A stretch of 64,000 nt of DNA from Lachnospiraceae bacterium. GTDB taxonomy: Bacteria; Bacillota; Clostridia; Lachnospirales; Lachnospiraceae. Below are positions 37,277 to 46,212 of the stretch, one piece after another. The position numbers were made by a program, and so were the translations under genes. Under the pieces are notes generated by a model. The model was not told the origin of the DNA and did no database searches. It saw only the letters and a program-made list of their open reading frames with translations. The DNA lies in NCBI GenBank assembly GCA_017500935.1, contig JAFVXW010000011.1, positions 124,001 through 188,000 of the forward strand, given 5' to 3'. The stretch's first letter is position 1, and each line of letters opens with the position of its first letter.

Positions 37277-39037
37277 ATGAACATCGCAAACACGGTTTCT
37301 CTCTTAGGTGGTCTTGCCTTTTTCCTTTTTGGCATGTCACTTTTAGGCGAAGGTCTCAAACGCGTTGCCGGAAGCAAACTGGAAATCATCCTCGCAAAAC
37401 TGACTTCCACCACCTTCAAGGGTGTTTTGCTCGGAGCACTGGTAACCGCAGTCATCCAGTCCTCCTCTGCAACCACTGTTATGGTGGTCGGTTTTGTTAA
37501 TTCCGGCATCATGAAACTGGCAAATGCTGTCGGCATTATCATGGGTGCCAATATCGGTACCACCGCCACCAGCTGGATTCTGGTTCTTGCCGGAGTAGAA
37601 GGAAGCGGCGGCATTTCCTCCGCAACTGTCTTTGCTTTCGTTGCATTTATCGGTATTATCCTCTATTTTTTCTGCCAGAAACAGACCAAAAAGAATATTG
37701 GTATGATCCTGCTGGCGCTCTCTGTTCTGATGAGCGGCATGCAGTCTATGAGCGGCGCAATGGCACCTCTGAAACAAAGCCCGGTATTCATTGACTTTAT
37801 CTCAGCAGTATCAAATCCTATTTTCGCAATACTGGTCGGTATCGCCGTCACCGCTGTCATCCAGAGTTGTTCTGCCTCCATCGGTATCCTGCAGGCGCTG
37901 TCCATCACAGGTGTAATCGGTTATGATGTGGCCATTCCCATGGTGATCGGTATGTGTATCGGTGCCTGTGCTCCTGTTTTATTATCCGCGATCGGCGCCA
38001 ACATCAACGGCAAACGCACTGCTTTTATTTATCTGTTCTTTAACCTGTCAGGCGCCCTGCTTTTGATGATTCCTTTTTATCTCATCAATGCCATTTTGCA
38101 TTTTGATATTCTGAACCAGCCCGCAACCAGTCTTGGTATCGCAATCATAAACACCGTCTTTAAAATAGCGGCCACTCTTCTGCTGATGCCCTTCTCCGGA
38201 CTGCTGGTAAAGCTTGTCACTTTGATCGAAAAAGACAAGTCAGGTGCCGAAGAGGAAGAATACGAAGAAAACCTTCTGGACGACCGTTTCCTCAACTATC
38301 CTCCTCTTGCGCTTGAACAGAGCGGCAAAACAATGGATCAGATGTCCTGTGCTGCTTTTAAAAATATCACCAAATCCATTGATCTGCTGTCCACGTTTGA
38401 CCAGGTAAAATACGACAAGATCATGTGCCGCGAAGAAAAGGTTGACCGTTTCGAGGACAGACTGGGATCTTACCTTGTCCGCCTGCACACAAAGCCGCTA
38501 AACGACGGCGAAAATCTGGTTTCTGCCAGATATTTAAGCTATCTGACAAATGTAGAACGAATTTCAGACCATTCCGTCAAGATTGCCGAACTGGCGCAGG
38601 AGCTCAATGAGAAAAAACTTGCATTCTCTCCTCAGGCAAGCAGTGATCTTACAATCTATATTGACGCAGTCAAAGAAATCTGCCAGCTGACTCTGGAATC
38701 CATGCAGAATATGGATTACATGCTGGCCGGCAAAGTAAAGCCTCTGGAAGAAATCATCAATATGATGGCAAAAAATTTAAAAATCGGCCACATCCAGCGA
38801 GTACAGGCCGGTCAGTGTACTTTGGAATTAGGCTTTATTTTCAATGATCTGCTGAACAATTTTGAACGTGTATCAGCCCACTGTTCCAATATCGCCATCA
38901 CGGTTCTGGAATCCCAGGATTCTCACTTAAAAGAACATGATTATGTTGGTTCACTGGACAGAAGCAATCAGAATACCTACGAACTGCAGCTGCAGTTCTA
39001 TAAAAACAAGTATCTGGATATGATCGGGAAGAACTAA
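37277..39037 (+). CDS. Na/Pi cotransporter family protein with PhoU-like tail
   Basis: A protein of 586 residues. The membrane part (1-320) holds two inverted repeats with the QSSSATTVMVVGFVNSG and QSCSASIGILQALSITGV signatures of NptA/SLC34. The cytoplasmic part (about 330-560) forms PhoU-like helical bundles. It would take up phosphate with sodium, or regulate it. Flanked by its own promoter and terminator. Confidence 0.93.
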   Translation: MNIANTVSLLGGLAFFLFGMSLLGEGLKRVAGSKLEIILAKLTSTTFKGVLLGALVTAVIQSSSATTVMVVGFVNSGIMKLANAVGIIMGANIGTTATSWILVLAGVEGSGGISSATVFAFVAFIGIILYFFCQKQTKKNIGMILLALSVLMSGMQSMSGAMAPLKQSPVFIDFISAVSNPIFAILVGIAVTAVIQSCSASIGILQALSITGVIGYDVAIPMVIGMCIGACAPVLLSAIGANINGKRTAFIYLFFNLSGALLLMIPFYLINAILHFDILNQPATSLGIAIINTVFKIAATLLLMPFSGLLVKLVTLIEKDKSGAEEEEYEENLLDDRFLNYPPLALEQSGKTMDQMSCAAFKNITKSIDLLSTFDQVKYDKIMCREEKVDRFEDRLGSYLVRLHTKPLNDGENLVSARYLSYLTNVERISDHSVKIAELAQELNEKKLAFSPQASSDLTIYIDAVKEICQLTLESMQNMDYMLAGKVKPLEEIINMMAKNLKIGHIQRVQAGQCTLELGFIFNDLLNNFERVSAHCSNIAITVLESQDSHLKEHDYVGSLDRSNQNTYELQLQFYKNKYLDMIGKN

Positions 39038-39063
39038 AAAATATATAATTCAACTGCTTTACA

Positions 39064-39096
39064 AAAGGGGCTGTAAAAAACAGCCCCTTTTTTCTT
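39064..39096 (+). terminator. Terminator of the Na/Pi gene
   Basis: AAAGGGGCTGT and ACAGCCCCTTT form a stem followed by TTTTTTCTTT. A partial second copy (ACAGCCCCTTT) follows at about 39110 and may serve the converging lipoprotein gene. Confidence 0.85.
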
Positions 39097-39135
39097 TAGG
39101 GAGTTTTTTACAGCCCCTTTACAATGTAAGCATGA

Positions 39136-40386
39136 TCATCCAAGCTTTTTATACCATCCATAGCTGACCCATGGCATACCATCCATTTCCCAACTGTACT
39201 GCATCAGAAGCGTTCCATCCTCCAACAGCGTAACCGCATAGCGGATAAGTTCATCGCTTGTTGTGTCCACTTCTGCAAACCACTGATTGTTACCACAGCC
39301 GGAATACAATTCGCCGAAAGACACGAACAATTTTCTGTCAGTGAAATTGTCCTCCGGGTAATTTCTATCCGAGTAACTAAGCCAGAACAAATCCATACCA
39401 TCTTTTGTAATCTCCACGGTGCATCCGCCGGGCTTAGCTTCAACCCGATCCCCTTCAACCTCTGTCCATGCAAGCTCCCAAATACCAACCATCCCGTCAG
39501 GCGCTCCGCCGGTCAGATTTTCATAATTCAATTGGTCATACGGAGAAAAATCATAATACAGACTTGCACCGTTATTATCGCACAAGCGAGCTATGCGGTT
39601 ATCCTCGTCAATGAAAGGATACCAAACTGTCACTTCACCACTGGAATCAGTGATAATCACCTCAGTTTCCATACACCATCCCGTGTTGGTCGTCATCAGC
39701 AGGATCGGTTCTCCCTTTTCACTGCGGTAAAGGACGATTTTTTCTCCATAGGTTTTCGTGTTTTCATCCCATCGGCTCCAATTTACTGAAACAGTAGCAT
39801 TTTCATCCGCAGGTACAATGCAGAACAGGTGTCCATCGGTACCCAGAATGTTCTGTTCAGGAATCTGCAGCAGGAAAGGCAAATCATCGCATAACCAAGG
39901 AGCTGCCCCCTCCATAACAGCATAAGGATCTGCCGGCATATTGCCGTCAGGAATTGCAAAGCCAAAATAAGCTGCTGCAAACTGCTGCGGTGTGCCCACC
40001 AGTGCTTGTCGAAAGGCTGTCAGGGAAGCCGCCGCTGCATCATCCATTTCCTGCGTATTTTCTGCAGGCTCTGTAATTTCAGTATTCTGCGTATTTTCTG
40101 CAGGCTCTGTAATTTCAGTATTCTGCGTATTTTCTGCTGCCTGCGTACTTTCAGCAGTTTGTGTCCTTTCTACAGCCTGCGTGCTTTCTGCATTTTGTGC
40201 ACTTTCAGCAGTTGCCAGGGTTCCGGTATTATCCGTTTTTCCCTCGCTGCTGCCGGATTCTGCCGGAATCGTCTGATCTGACACATTGCGTGCAGTGCTA
40301 CAGCCTGTCAGCAATAAGCTGCAGATAAGGAATGCAGCACAGACAAACCTGCAGCTTTTGCCTGATAATTTTTTAATTTTTCGCAT
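39136..40386 (-). CDS. Lipoprotein with Thr/Glu/Asn repeat linker
   Basis: A protein of 416 residues. The start MRKIKKLSG follows AAAGAAAGATG; lipobox LLLTGC. A linker of short repeats based on AENTQ, TAESTQ and NTEITEP (about residues 50-115) leads to an exported domain of about 290 residues of unknown fold, rich in Trp and acidic residues. The DNA codes the linker with two exact 36-bp repeats. It is probably the last gene of a unit with the next lipoprotein and the DUF4428 gene. Function unknown. Confidence 0.8.
   Translation of the reverse strand: MRKIKKLSGKSCRFVCAAFLICSLLLTGCSTARNVSDQTIPAESGSSEGKTDNTGTLATAESAQNAESTQAVERTQTAESTQAAENTQNTEITEPAENTQNTEITEPAENTQEMDDAAAASLTAFRQALVGTPQQFAAAYFGFAIPDGNMPADPYAVMEGAAPWLCDDLPFLLQIPEQNILGTDGHLFCIVPADENATVSVNWSRWDENTKTYGEKIVLYRSEKGEPILLMTTNTGWCMETEVIITDSSGEVTVWYPFIDEDNRIARLCDNNGASLYYDFSPYDQLNYENLTGGAPDGMVGIWELAWTEVEGDRVEAKPGGCTVEITKDGMDLFWLSYSDRNYPEDNFTDRKLFVSFGELYSGCGNNQWFAEVDTTSDELIRYAVTLLEDGTLLMQYSWEMDGMPWVSYGWYKKLG
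40051..40137. repeat. Tandem 36-bp repeat inside the lipoprotein linker
   Basis: Two full copies (40051-40086, 40087-40122) and a partial third beginning CTGCGTATTTTCTGC. Each codes 12 residues, so copy changes keep the frame. Confidence 0.8.
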
Positions 40387-40449
40387 AAAATCATCTTTCT
40401 TTTCACACAAATGGATGCAGCGGGAACCCCCACTGCATCCTGAATTGGT

Positions 40450-41982
40450 TCAAAAACCAGAAAGCTTAAATACCAGAACCTCGTCTGCTGATTCATCTGC
40501 ACGCTCTTCGCTCATAACGATCAGAATGCTGCCGTCGTCTGCCATATCAGCTGCAGCAATCCAGGGATAGCTTGTGCCAAACAGATCGCCGTCATCTGCC
40601 GCACCGATCCAGGTGCCGTCAGCAGACCACAGTACAACCTCACGCATATTGCCGTCCAGAGCTAAGAAGCCATTAGGGGTACTGGTTGCGTAAGTGATGG
40701 AACCCAGACCAAAACCATCGGGTTCTCCGCCCAACTGCAGCTGCAGTTCGCCGCTGTAATCGTATACAAACAGATAGTGCTCATTGTCTTCCTTGGAAGA
40801 ACCGCTTACCAGAATATAGTTGCTGTCAATACAAACCTGACTGATCGTGTCTACCTCAGCAAAGGGGAAAGGACTTCCGGACAGTGTGCTGTTTTGGAAG
40901 GCGTACAATTCGCAATCCTCACCGGAAACGAACCAACTGATACCCCAGGTACCGCCGGGAGCAACAGTAAACTTGTCGGGACCTTCGTAAGAAAACTGAG
41001 CAGAATCGCCGTCGTGCCCGAAAACAGGCTCCATAAATCTGGACAAAACCAGATTTCCGTCTGCTCCCTTTTCCAGAATTTCGTATTCACCGGGCAGTTC
41101 AATTTCCTTCACAAAAGTCAGGGACTCATTGTCGTAAGCATACTGGTACAGAGCACAGTCGCTGAGCAGGTAAACCTTATCCTCCATTACCACAACATCG
41201 TGGGCAAAGGTTTCATAAGTGATCAGGGGTTCTTCCATAGGCAGGAACTGGGCAGTCAGATTATACGTGCCAACCATCTGGCTCAGCGTACTGCCGGAGA
41301 AAGGCTCGCCTTCCCAAGGCCAGGGAGGATCGATGTTGTCCGTTCCGGATGCAGTGAAGATGATATTTTCGATCAGCGCAGGAACATTGGGATTCTCCCA
41401 ATCGGTTACATGGACAGTGTAAGAAACGCCTGCCGCTTCGTCACGTCCAAAGAAATACCATTCTCCGTCCTCTTTATCCACAGCAGCCATCTGCAGGCCG
41501 CCGATGGTTTCAGATATCCAGATTCCGTCAACATATGCCTTCATATCAACACCGTTGTCATACAGTGTTTTTCGGAAGGAAGAAGCACTCTCTTCATAGG
41601 CTTCGATGTACACTAAAAGTCCGGTGTAGCCATCCTCGTCCAGAATCCGCAGATAGGCATAGCCGCCTCCATCATAAGCTGCAATGTCATCTTCTGCCAG
41701 TGTCCAGCCATCCTCTTCCTTGTACCCGACAGTAAAAAAGGTATTTTCATGAATGCTCATGTCTTCATCTATTTCAGCAACGCTGCCGGGGGCTGATTCC
41801 TTTTCTCCGGCAGCTTCATTGCCTGCTTTCGGTACAGAAACAGCGGAGGATTTGTTACCTGCATTCGATGCCGCAGGAGCGGCAGTTTCACCGGCAGGGT
41901 CGCTGTTTCCTCCACAGGCAGCCATACTGATCAGCATCAGCGCTGCAAGGACAAGAGCAAGTACTTTTTTTATATACTTCAT
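40450..41982 (-). CDS. Large lipoprotein, possible beta-propeller
   Basis: A protein of 510 residues with a signal peptide and lipobox SMAAC near residue 23. An Ala/Pro/Ser/Glu linker is followed by a domain of about 140 residues (FFTVGYKEEDGWTLAED onward) and then repeated short beta-strand units such as DNESLTFVKEIELPGEYEIL and DYSGELQLQLGGEPDG that look like propeller blades. Start behind AAAGGAG, 28 bases after the DUF4428 stop. Function unknown; exported and anchored. Confidence 0.8.
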   Translation of the reverse strand: MKYIKKVLALVLAALMLISMAACGGNSDPAGETAAPAASNAGNKSSAVSVPKAGNEAAGEKESAPGSVAEIDEDMSIHENTFFTVGYKEEDGWTLAEDDIAAYDGGGYAYLRILDEDGYTGLLVYIEAYEESASSFRKTLYDNGVDMKAYVDGIWISETIGGLQMAAVDKEDGEWYFFGRDEAAGVSYTVHVTDWENPNVPALIENIIFTASGTDNIDPPWPWEGEPFSGSTLSQMVGTYNLTAQFLPMEEPLITYETFAHDVVVMEDKVYLLSDCALYQYAYDNESLTFVKEIELPGEYEILEKGADGNLVLSRFMEPVFGHDGDSAQFSYEGPDKFTVAPGGTWGISWFVSGEDCELYAFQNSTLSGSPFPFAEVDTISQVCIDSNYILVSGSSKEDNEHYLFVYDYSGELQLQLGGEPDGFGLGSITYATSTPNGFLALDGNMREVVLWSADGTWIGAADDGDLFGTSYPWIAAADMADDGSILIVMSEERADESADEVLVFKLSGF

Positions 41983-42010
41983 AAATATCAGCTCCTTTCA
42001 AAAATAAGAA

Positions 42011-42772
42011 TTATTGAAATGCAGCCAGCGCCTCGTCAGCTTTCCTGATCCATTCGGTTCTGTCGCCGTAAACGGAAGCATCCAGAGCGCCAACGGTTGC
42101 TGCCGCCTGCTCTTCGTCCAGGGTTCCGGCTGCGGCTGCCTTTGCTGCAGAGGTAACGGACTTAATGGCATCCATCTGCCGCTTTGCATTCTTGAAGGAA
42201 TTACGCAGTGTCTTCTGAATTCCGAAGAGGGTATCAAAATACTTTTCTATACTGTCGAAACTTTGGCTGTTGGAAACACCAAGGCGGAATCCGTACATGC
42301 CCGCGGTATCCTTAAACATCATAGCACAGTATTTTTTCGTTTCCATCTTACCATCAGAACCCTTGACTTTCTCTTCTTCGTATGTATACTGCATCAGATC
42401 CGCCAGTCGATAGACACAAGCCTTTTGGGTCTTGCCGAAGAGGAAAAACTTATAATTGGTTTCAACCAATGCGACCAGGCCGGTGGAAGGAGATACATAC
42501 AGCAGAGGGCCGCCGGTACCGAGGCACTTTAATTTCTGTTTCTTATCCTTTGCCTTTTTCAGCGGCAGCAGCAGTTCATTCCAAATCCGTGTGCCTTTTT
42601 CCACCTGTTCGATATGAGCAGTCACATCGCCCAAAGTTGCATTAACCTTGTCATAGATCTTAAAGGTCTTTTTGCTGCAGACCTTTCTGCAAATAAAGTT
42701 TCCGTCCGCAAGTTTCTGTTCAGACACCAAACCGATCTCTGCACCACAGATTGCACAATTATGCTTTGTCAT
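42011..42772 (-). CDS. DUF4428 zinc-ribbon protein
   Basis: A protein of 253 residues. The N-terminal ribbon reads CAICGAEIG...ICRKVCSKK; in most DUF4428 proteins the second half is C-x2-C, and here the spacing is C-x3-C. The body is soluble, with a Lys-rich middle and a C-terminal Ala-rich helix. It resembles a cytoplasmic domain of PH-like fold seen in such proteins, which is inference. Start behind TTAGGAGG. Leads the unit with the two lipoproteins. Confidence 0.8.
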   Translation of the reverse strand: MTKHNCAICGAEIGLVSEQKLADGNFICRKVCSKKTFKIYDKVNATLGDVTAHIEQVEKGTRIWNELLLPLKKAKDKKQKLKCLGTGGPLLYVSPSTGLVALVETNYKFFLFGKTQKACVYRLADLMQYTYEEEKVKGSDGKMETKKYCAMMFKDTAGMYGFRLGVSNSQSFDSIEKYFDTLFGIQKTLRNSFKNAKRQMDAIKSVTSAAKAAAAGTLDEEQAAATVGALDASVYGDRTEWIRKADEALAAFQ

Positions 42773-42900
42773 TTTTATTTCCTCCTAAAAATTATTTTCT
42801 TTTCAGGCGTATGCGAAACGCCCGGACAAAATATTAAAATAAGGTTGGCTGTGTGTTCATTGACACGCTGCCCCCCTGCTTACACTTCATATTATAAGGA

Positions 42901-43149
42901 CTATCCCTGATTACACCCCACCCAAATAATACCAAACGGGTAGGCAGGTAGTTTTTCTTCTAAAAAGGGTAGGAATTTGGGTAGGATATCCGGAGGGCTT
43001 TTTGACAGAGGCAAGTGTCTGTTAATTTCCTGATCATCAGCAGCACGGATTGAACCAATTGTTGCGAACAGATCCAGACAATCCGACATAGTGCTTGCGT
43101 TGGTAACTGCGCCATTTTCTGTGCAGGCAATATTCGTCTCATTCTTCAA
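42901..43149 (-). pseudogene. N-terminal fragment of a DUF2828/TROVE-like protein
   Basis: The frame opens at a TTG without a ribosome site and codes ACTENGAVTNASTMSDCLD and LFATIGSIRAADDQEI, the family's conserved start. After about 42 residues the similarity ends and the rest reads as noise until a stop. Full-length relatives have about 450-550 residues. The family is linked with RNA-binding TROVE/vWA proteins. Recognition is from memory of the motif, so moderate. Confidence 0.55.
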
Positions 43150-43184
43150 ATGATTCTACATTTCAATTGTTTCAGTGTCTTGGT

Positions 43185-43657
43185 TTATTTTCGATATGCT
43201 ATTCCTACCAAAACAACCGAAAAACCTTCAATTATAGAATCGTCTTCTATATTTATCTTCTCAATAGCCGATGGAACACCTTCTATATTATCAATACTTA
43301 TCTCGTTCATCTTTAGATTTCCTTTGACAGAACGCTTATTCCTAAGCTTCTTGGAATACCGATTGCTAAGACCATTATCACTGTCATCGAATAAAGCAAA
43401 CTCTTCATTCTCTACAGCGCCTACACGAATAAAGAATCTTGTACCCTCAGACGAATGAATCTTCCCTCACACTCAACGCCTGCAGCAATCACCTCAAGCG
43501 TTACTCCCGCTTCGTGATCGATATACCCATATACAAGCATGCAATTTGCATCGTCCACATTGGGATAGCCTTCCATAGCCTTTCTAAATTTATCATTCAG
43601 TGGAAATGCTGCGAAATTCTTATATAAGGCTCTAAACCCTGTTTCTTGATACTTCAT
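43185..43657 (-). pseudogene. Frameshifted gene of unknown function
   Basis: A clear start (AAAGGAGGAAAATT before ATG) gives MKYQETGFRALYKNF up to residue 78. Then the frame closes at 43421. A second frame takes over near 43445 (GTRFFIRVGAVENEEFALF) and runs to a stop at 43185, coding a further 85 or so residues with no start of its own. The overlap has two similar stretches, GRFIRLR and TRFFIRVG, which suggests a small duplication caused the break. No family recognised. Confidence 0.5.
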
Positions 43658-43719
43658 AATTTTCCTCCTTTACTTCAAACCTTTAACACCAAACCCGAGC
43701 ATCTCAGAATACTTTTCTT

Positions 43720-43833
43720 TTACATTTTCAGGCCCTTTGAGCAAGAACAGATCAGCTGTCCGACCTCACTGTTGCGATATTCGAACTCCACCTCATAGCT
43801 ATCGCTACCTTCCACGATAACATATTGTAATAC
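43720..43833 (-). pseudogene. Possible SWIM zinc-finger fragment
   Basis: A frame of 37 codons without a start codes VIVEGSDSYEVEFEY followed by LICSCSKG, like the strands and the C-x-C of SWIM domains. The second C-x-H part is missing. It may be debris of a larger gene; very short, so uncertain. Confidence 0.25.
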
Positions 43834-43863
43834 TCACAACAGACACAGCAATGGCGACAGTTC

Positions 43864-44802
43864 TTACCTTGCGATAGCCAAGCTTTGCAAGTATGCTGCT
43901 TCTGCTTCTTCAGCCTGTTGTTTCTTACTTAAATAGTAGCCTCTGTTGTCCTCATCCATTTCGTAGAGGATTCTCGCAACGCTATACTTTCCATCCGGCC
44001 ACTTGGTAAACTTAAAGCGAACAAACAGCTCCTCGCCGTTTTCACATTTTCCGATACAAATAAACTTATCAGAATTCTGACGAACAAAATCCACGCACTC
44101 GACATTTGCACCATAGGCAGGATAAAAGAAGTTTATAAGTTCAGGATCATTAAGTGCAGCTTCACGAGTGGAATACGTTTGTGCAGATTGACTTCGTTCT
44201 TTTGCATAGCTTCCGCAGTATTTCTGCTGCTTCTGCAAAGCAGCATATTCTGCCAATCCTTTAACCATATCCAAATGTAAGCAGATACATACCGTGTTTC
44301 TTGCGTCATTCAATGCATCATGCGCTTCAAGCGCCGGTTCACCAATTCTCTCCATTGCATCAGAAAGGGAATACTGTCTTTTTTCCTTCGCAATTTGGTC
44401 ATTGAAGATAACCTGAATGTTGTATGTACCCGGAATCCATTCCGTGTCCAGATCATGCAGCATCATATTATCCCGAAGTATATCAATGTCATCCTCTCCC
44501 CAAGTAAGGAATGTAAATTCCTTGCCGCACCATTTTTGGAAATGCTTAAATGCTATCGGGAACGGAAAGCCATATTGAAGTTCCTCAGTGGTAATCTTTG
44601 TGAGCTGAGATACCTTCTTATGCATCTTGGTATAATATTTAGGAGATACCATAATTTTGAATGTATCCAGAATATGATAATTCTCGTCCAATTTCACCGC
44701 GCCGATCTGCACGATCTCGCCGCGAAGCATCAATGTTTTTTTGACCATGCTTTTCATATTAAAGGGCTGATTCCATTCCATATCTAATACTATGTAATTC
44801 AT
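43864..44802 (-). CDS. DEDDh 3'-5' exonuclease family protein
   Basis: A protein of 312 residues. Exo I YIVLDMEWNQP gives Asp and Glu; the third Asp lies in GEDDIDILRDNMMLHD; Exo III with His is in ALEAHDALNDARNT. It is of the ERI-1/KapD-like class, acting on the 3' ends of RNA or DNA. A further C-terminal domain of about 110 residues follows (FYPAYGANVECVDFVRQN). Start MNYIVLDM is behind AAGGAG; the longer frame has no site. It lies at the left border of the island array and may be backbone. Confidence 0.88.
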   Translation of the reverse strand: MNYIVLDMEWNQPFNMKSMVKKTLMLRGEIVQIGAVKLDENYHILDTFKIMVSPKYYTKMHKKVSQLTKITTEELQYGFPFPIAFKHFQKWCGKEFTFLTWGEDDIDILRDNMMLHDLDTEWIPGTYNIQVIFNDQIAKEKRQYSLSDAMERIGEPALEAHDALNDARNTVCICLHLDMVKGLAEYAALQKQQKYCGSYAKERSQSAQTYSTREAALNDPELINFFYPAYGANVECVDFVRQNSDKFICIGKCENGEELFVRFKFTKWPDGKYSVARILYEMDEDNRGYYLSKKQQAEEAEAAYLQSLAIAR

Positions 44803-44952
44803 ATGCTGCTCCTTTTTTGGTGCTTTTGACACCTCATTTTTCTTTTCTGTCCTTATTTTACATCACCACATGTCCTATAAAACGGACTCCTCAAAAAAAA
44901 TATTGTAACACCAGATTGTGCGTTTACGGCACGAAGCATCTTTGCCAAACTC

Positions 44953-45077
44953 CGCGATGCATCGTAAGTGACTGCGTCACTTACTACGCGCACATGCGCG
45001 TTATACATGCAAATAAAAAAATGCGCCTTTGACAAGCAAGCTTGCCAAGGCGCAATTTTTATTTGCATATGCATCGC
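44953..45077. repeat. Multi-hairpin structure left of att copy 1
   Basis: An outer pair GCGATGCAT/ATGCATCGC encloses three hairpins: GTAAGTGA...TCACTTAC, GCGCACATGCGC, and a long arm (45007-45068) with ATGCAAATAAAAA opposite TTTTTATTTGCAT and GCGCCTTTG opposite the AAGGCGC side. The long arm, with T runs on both strands, could end transcription. The sequence TTCGCGATTATTCCCACTCG follows at once, as in the structure beside att copy 3. Confidence 0.6.
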
Positions 45078-45090
45078 TTATTGTGTTCGC

Positions 45091-45105
45091 GATTATTCCC
45101 ACTCG
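45091..45105 (-). other. guaA-type attachment site, copy 1
   Basis: GATTATTCCCACTCG. The reverse complement contains CGAGTGGGAATAA, the usual end of guaA (Glu-Trp-Glu-stop), a known target of integrative elements. It marks the left end of the array. Nearby right-hand sequence differs from copies 2-4. Confidence 0.7.
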
Positions 45106-45225
45106 CTTACGAGTTCTTTCCCACAGTTACTTTTCGCCTTATTTTGGGCTAATTTCCGTGAGATTTCTCTCGTTTTGCTTCGTTTTTCTCTGTATTCTCT
45201 GTGTTCTCAGCCTGTTTGGTACTGT

Positions 45226-45249
45226 TTTGGTATCAAAGTTTGGTATCAA
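45226..45249. repeat. Left arm repeats of the GNAT unit
   Basis: TTTGGTATCAA occurs twice (45226-45236, 45239-45249), with a weaker TTTGGTACT at 45215. Similar GGTATCA repeats stand at the other end of the unit near 45944-45976. The gap 45106-45461 holds these repeats and no gene. Paired arm repeats at both ends are usual in tyrosine recombinase elements. Confidence 0.55.
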
Positions 45250-45461
45250 TTTTCTGAATAATTGGCGGAGAAAAATTTCGTTATTCTTTTTCAGTAAGTG
45301 ATACTTGGCTCTGTCCTACATTTCAACTGGCTTTGATGTTTGAGCACAAAGAGTGATGTAAAGGTCGTGCTCCTTCAAGAGCAATTATATTATAGCAGAA
45401 AAATGTAATCAAATCAATGATACTAATGCGTCAACAAATGCAGTCATCGCATAATTTAGTT

Positions 45462-45908
45462 TCAAAGCCGTTTAAGGCATGAGTGCTTCTTATCAATTTC
45501 AAATCCGTTTTTCCTGTAAAAGTTCAGCGTGCTTTCTTTGTTGGAACCCGTTTCAAGGGACATTTTGTAACAGCCTTTTTCTTTGGCTAGTTCAGTTGCT
45601 TTCATAAGTAAAGCCGAAGCGTAGCCTCTGTTACGATGATCCGCATGGGTAACCACATTTTCAACGACGGCAAACGGTCTGACGTTGTGCGTTAAGCTTT
45701 CAATGATTGCCATTTGAACGGAGGCAACCACTTGGTTGTCTGCCTCTAATACAAGCAGGTACATATTTTGATCTTGTTCAAACTTATCAAGCATTTTTCG
45801 CCACAATGCCATATCTTGTTCTTCCTGCGGTGGGAATCTTGTCAAATGTTCAAAATATAATATTTTCAAAGCTTCTGCATCAGAAGCTTTTGCCTTTCGA
45901 ATATTCAT
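45462..45908 (-). CDS. GNAT-family acetyltransferase
   Basis: A protein of 148 residues. Motif A VENVVTHADHRNRGYASALLMKATELA (about 85-112) binds acetyl-CoA, and the C-terminal NKESTLNFYRKNGFEI is motif B. It acetylates an amine on a small molecule or protein; substrate unknown. Start behind AAAGGGG. It is the only gene between att copies 1 and 2, so it travels as a single passenger. Confidence 0.9.
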   Translation of the reverse strand: MNIRKAKASDAEALKILYFEHLTRFPPQEEQDMALWRKMLDKFEQDQNMYLLVLEADNQVVASVQMAIIESLTHNVRPFAVVENVVTHADHRNRGYASALLMKATELAKEKGCYKMSLETGSNKESTLNFYRKNGFEIDKKHSCLKRL

Positions 45909-45943
45909 GCCGACCCCTTTCTTACAAAGTAAAGATTCTAAAA

Positions 45944-45976
45944 TGGTATCAATTTGGTATCGCTTGCGGTATCATC
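45944..45976. repeat. Right arm repeats of the GNAT unit
   Basis: TGGTATCAA, TTTGGTATCG and GCGGTATCATCA lie in a row, matching the repeats near 45226. They are followed by a hairpin TGCCCGAAAAC/GTTTCCGGGCA (45997-46007 with 46014-46024) next to att copy 2. Confidence 0.5.
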
Positions 45977-46040
45977 AAGATGATATTTGCCAAAAGTGCC
46001 CGAAAACACAAGGGTTTCCGGGCATTTGTAAGCCATATAG

Positions 46041-46055
46041 GATTATTCCCACTCG
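46041..46055 (-). other. guaA-type attachment site, copy 2
   Basis: GATTATTCCCACTCG, identical to copies 1 and 3. About 18 bases to the right an imperfect palindrome CTAAACATATTTATTTAG follows, as near copies 3 and 4. Confidence 0.75.
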
Positions 46056-46156
46056 GCAAAGGCCGCTTATTTACTAAACATATTTATTTAGCATCCGTGC
46101 CAAATCAGGAGATTTTTACTTTGGTTACATAATTTATATTGGCTTACTGATTTTGC

Positions 46157-46174
46157 GTTGCCAAGGTGTTGCCA
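46157..46174. repeat. Arm-type sites, left end of the 6.4-kb unit
   Basis: GTTGCCA occurs at 46157-46163 and 46168-46174, an 11-base period. The same pair is found near att copy 3 (52574-52591) and on the left of copy 4 (62306-62323), so these are likely integrase or accessory protein sites. Confidence 0.6.
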
Positions 46175-46212
46175 AACAGCCATTATATCAGAAATTGCAG
46201 ATTAAGCAACTT

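Noticed and set aside
45091..45105. A guaA gene fragment within the window
   Set aside because: Only the last 13-15 bases match at each site; the codons before the core differ between copies and do not continue the GuaA sequence.
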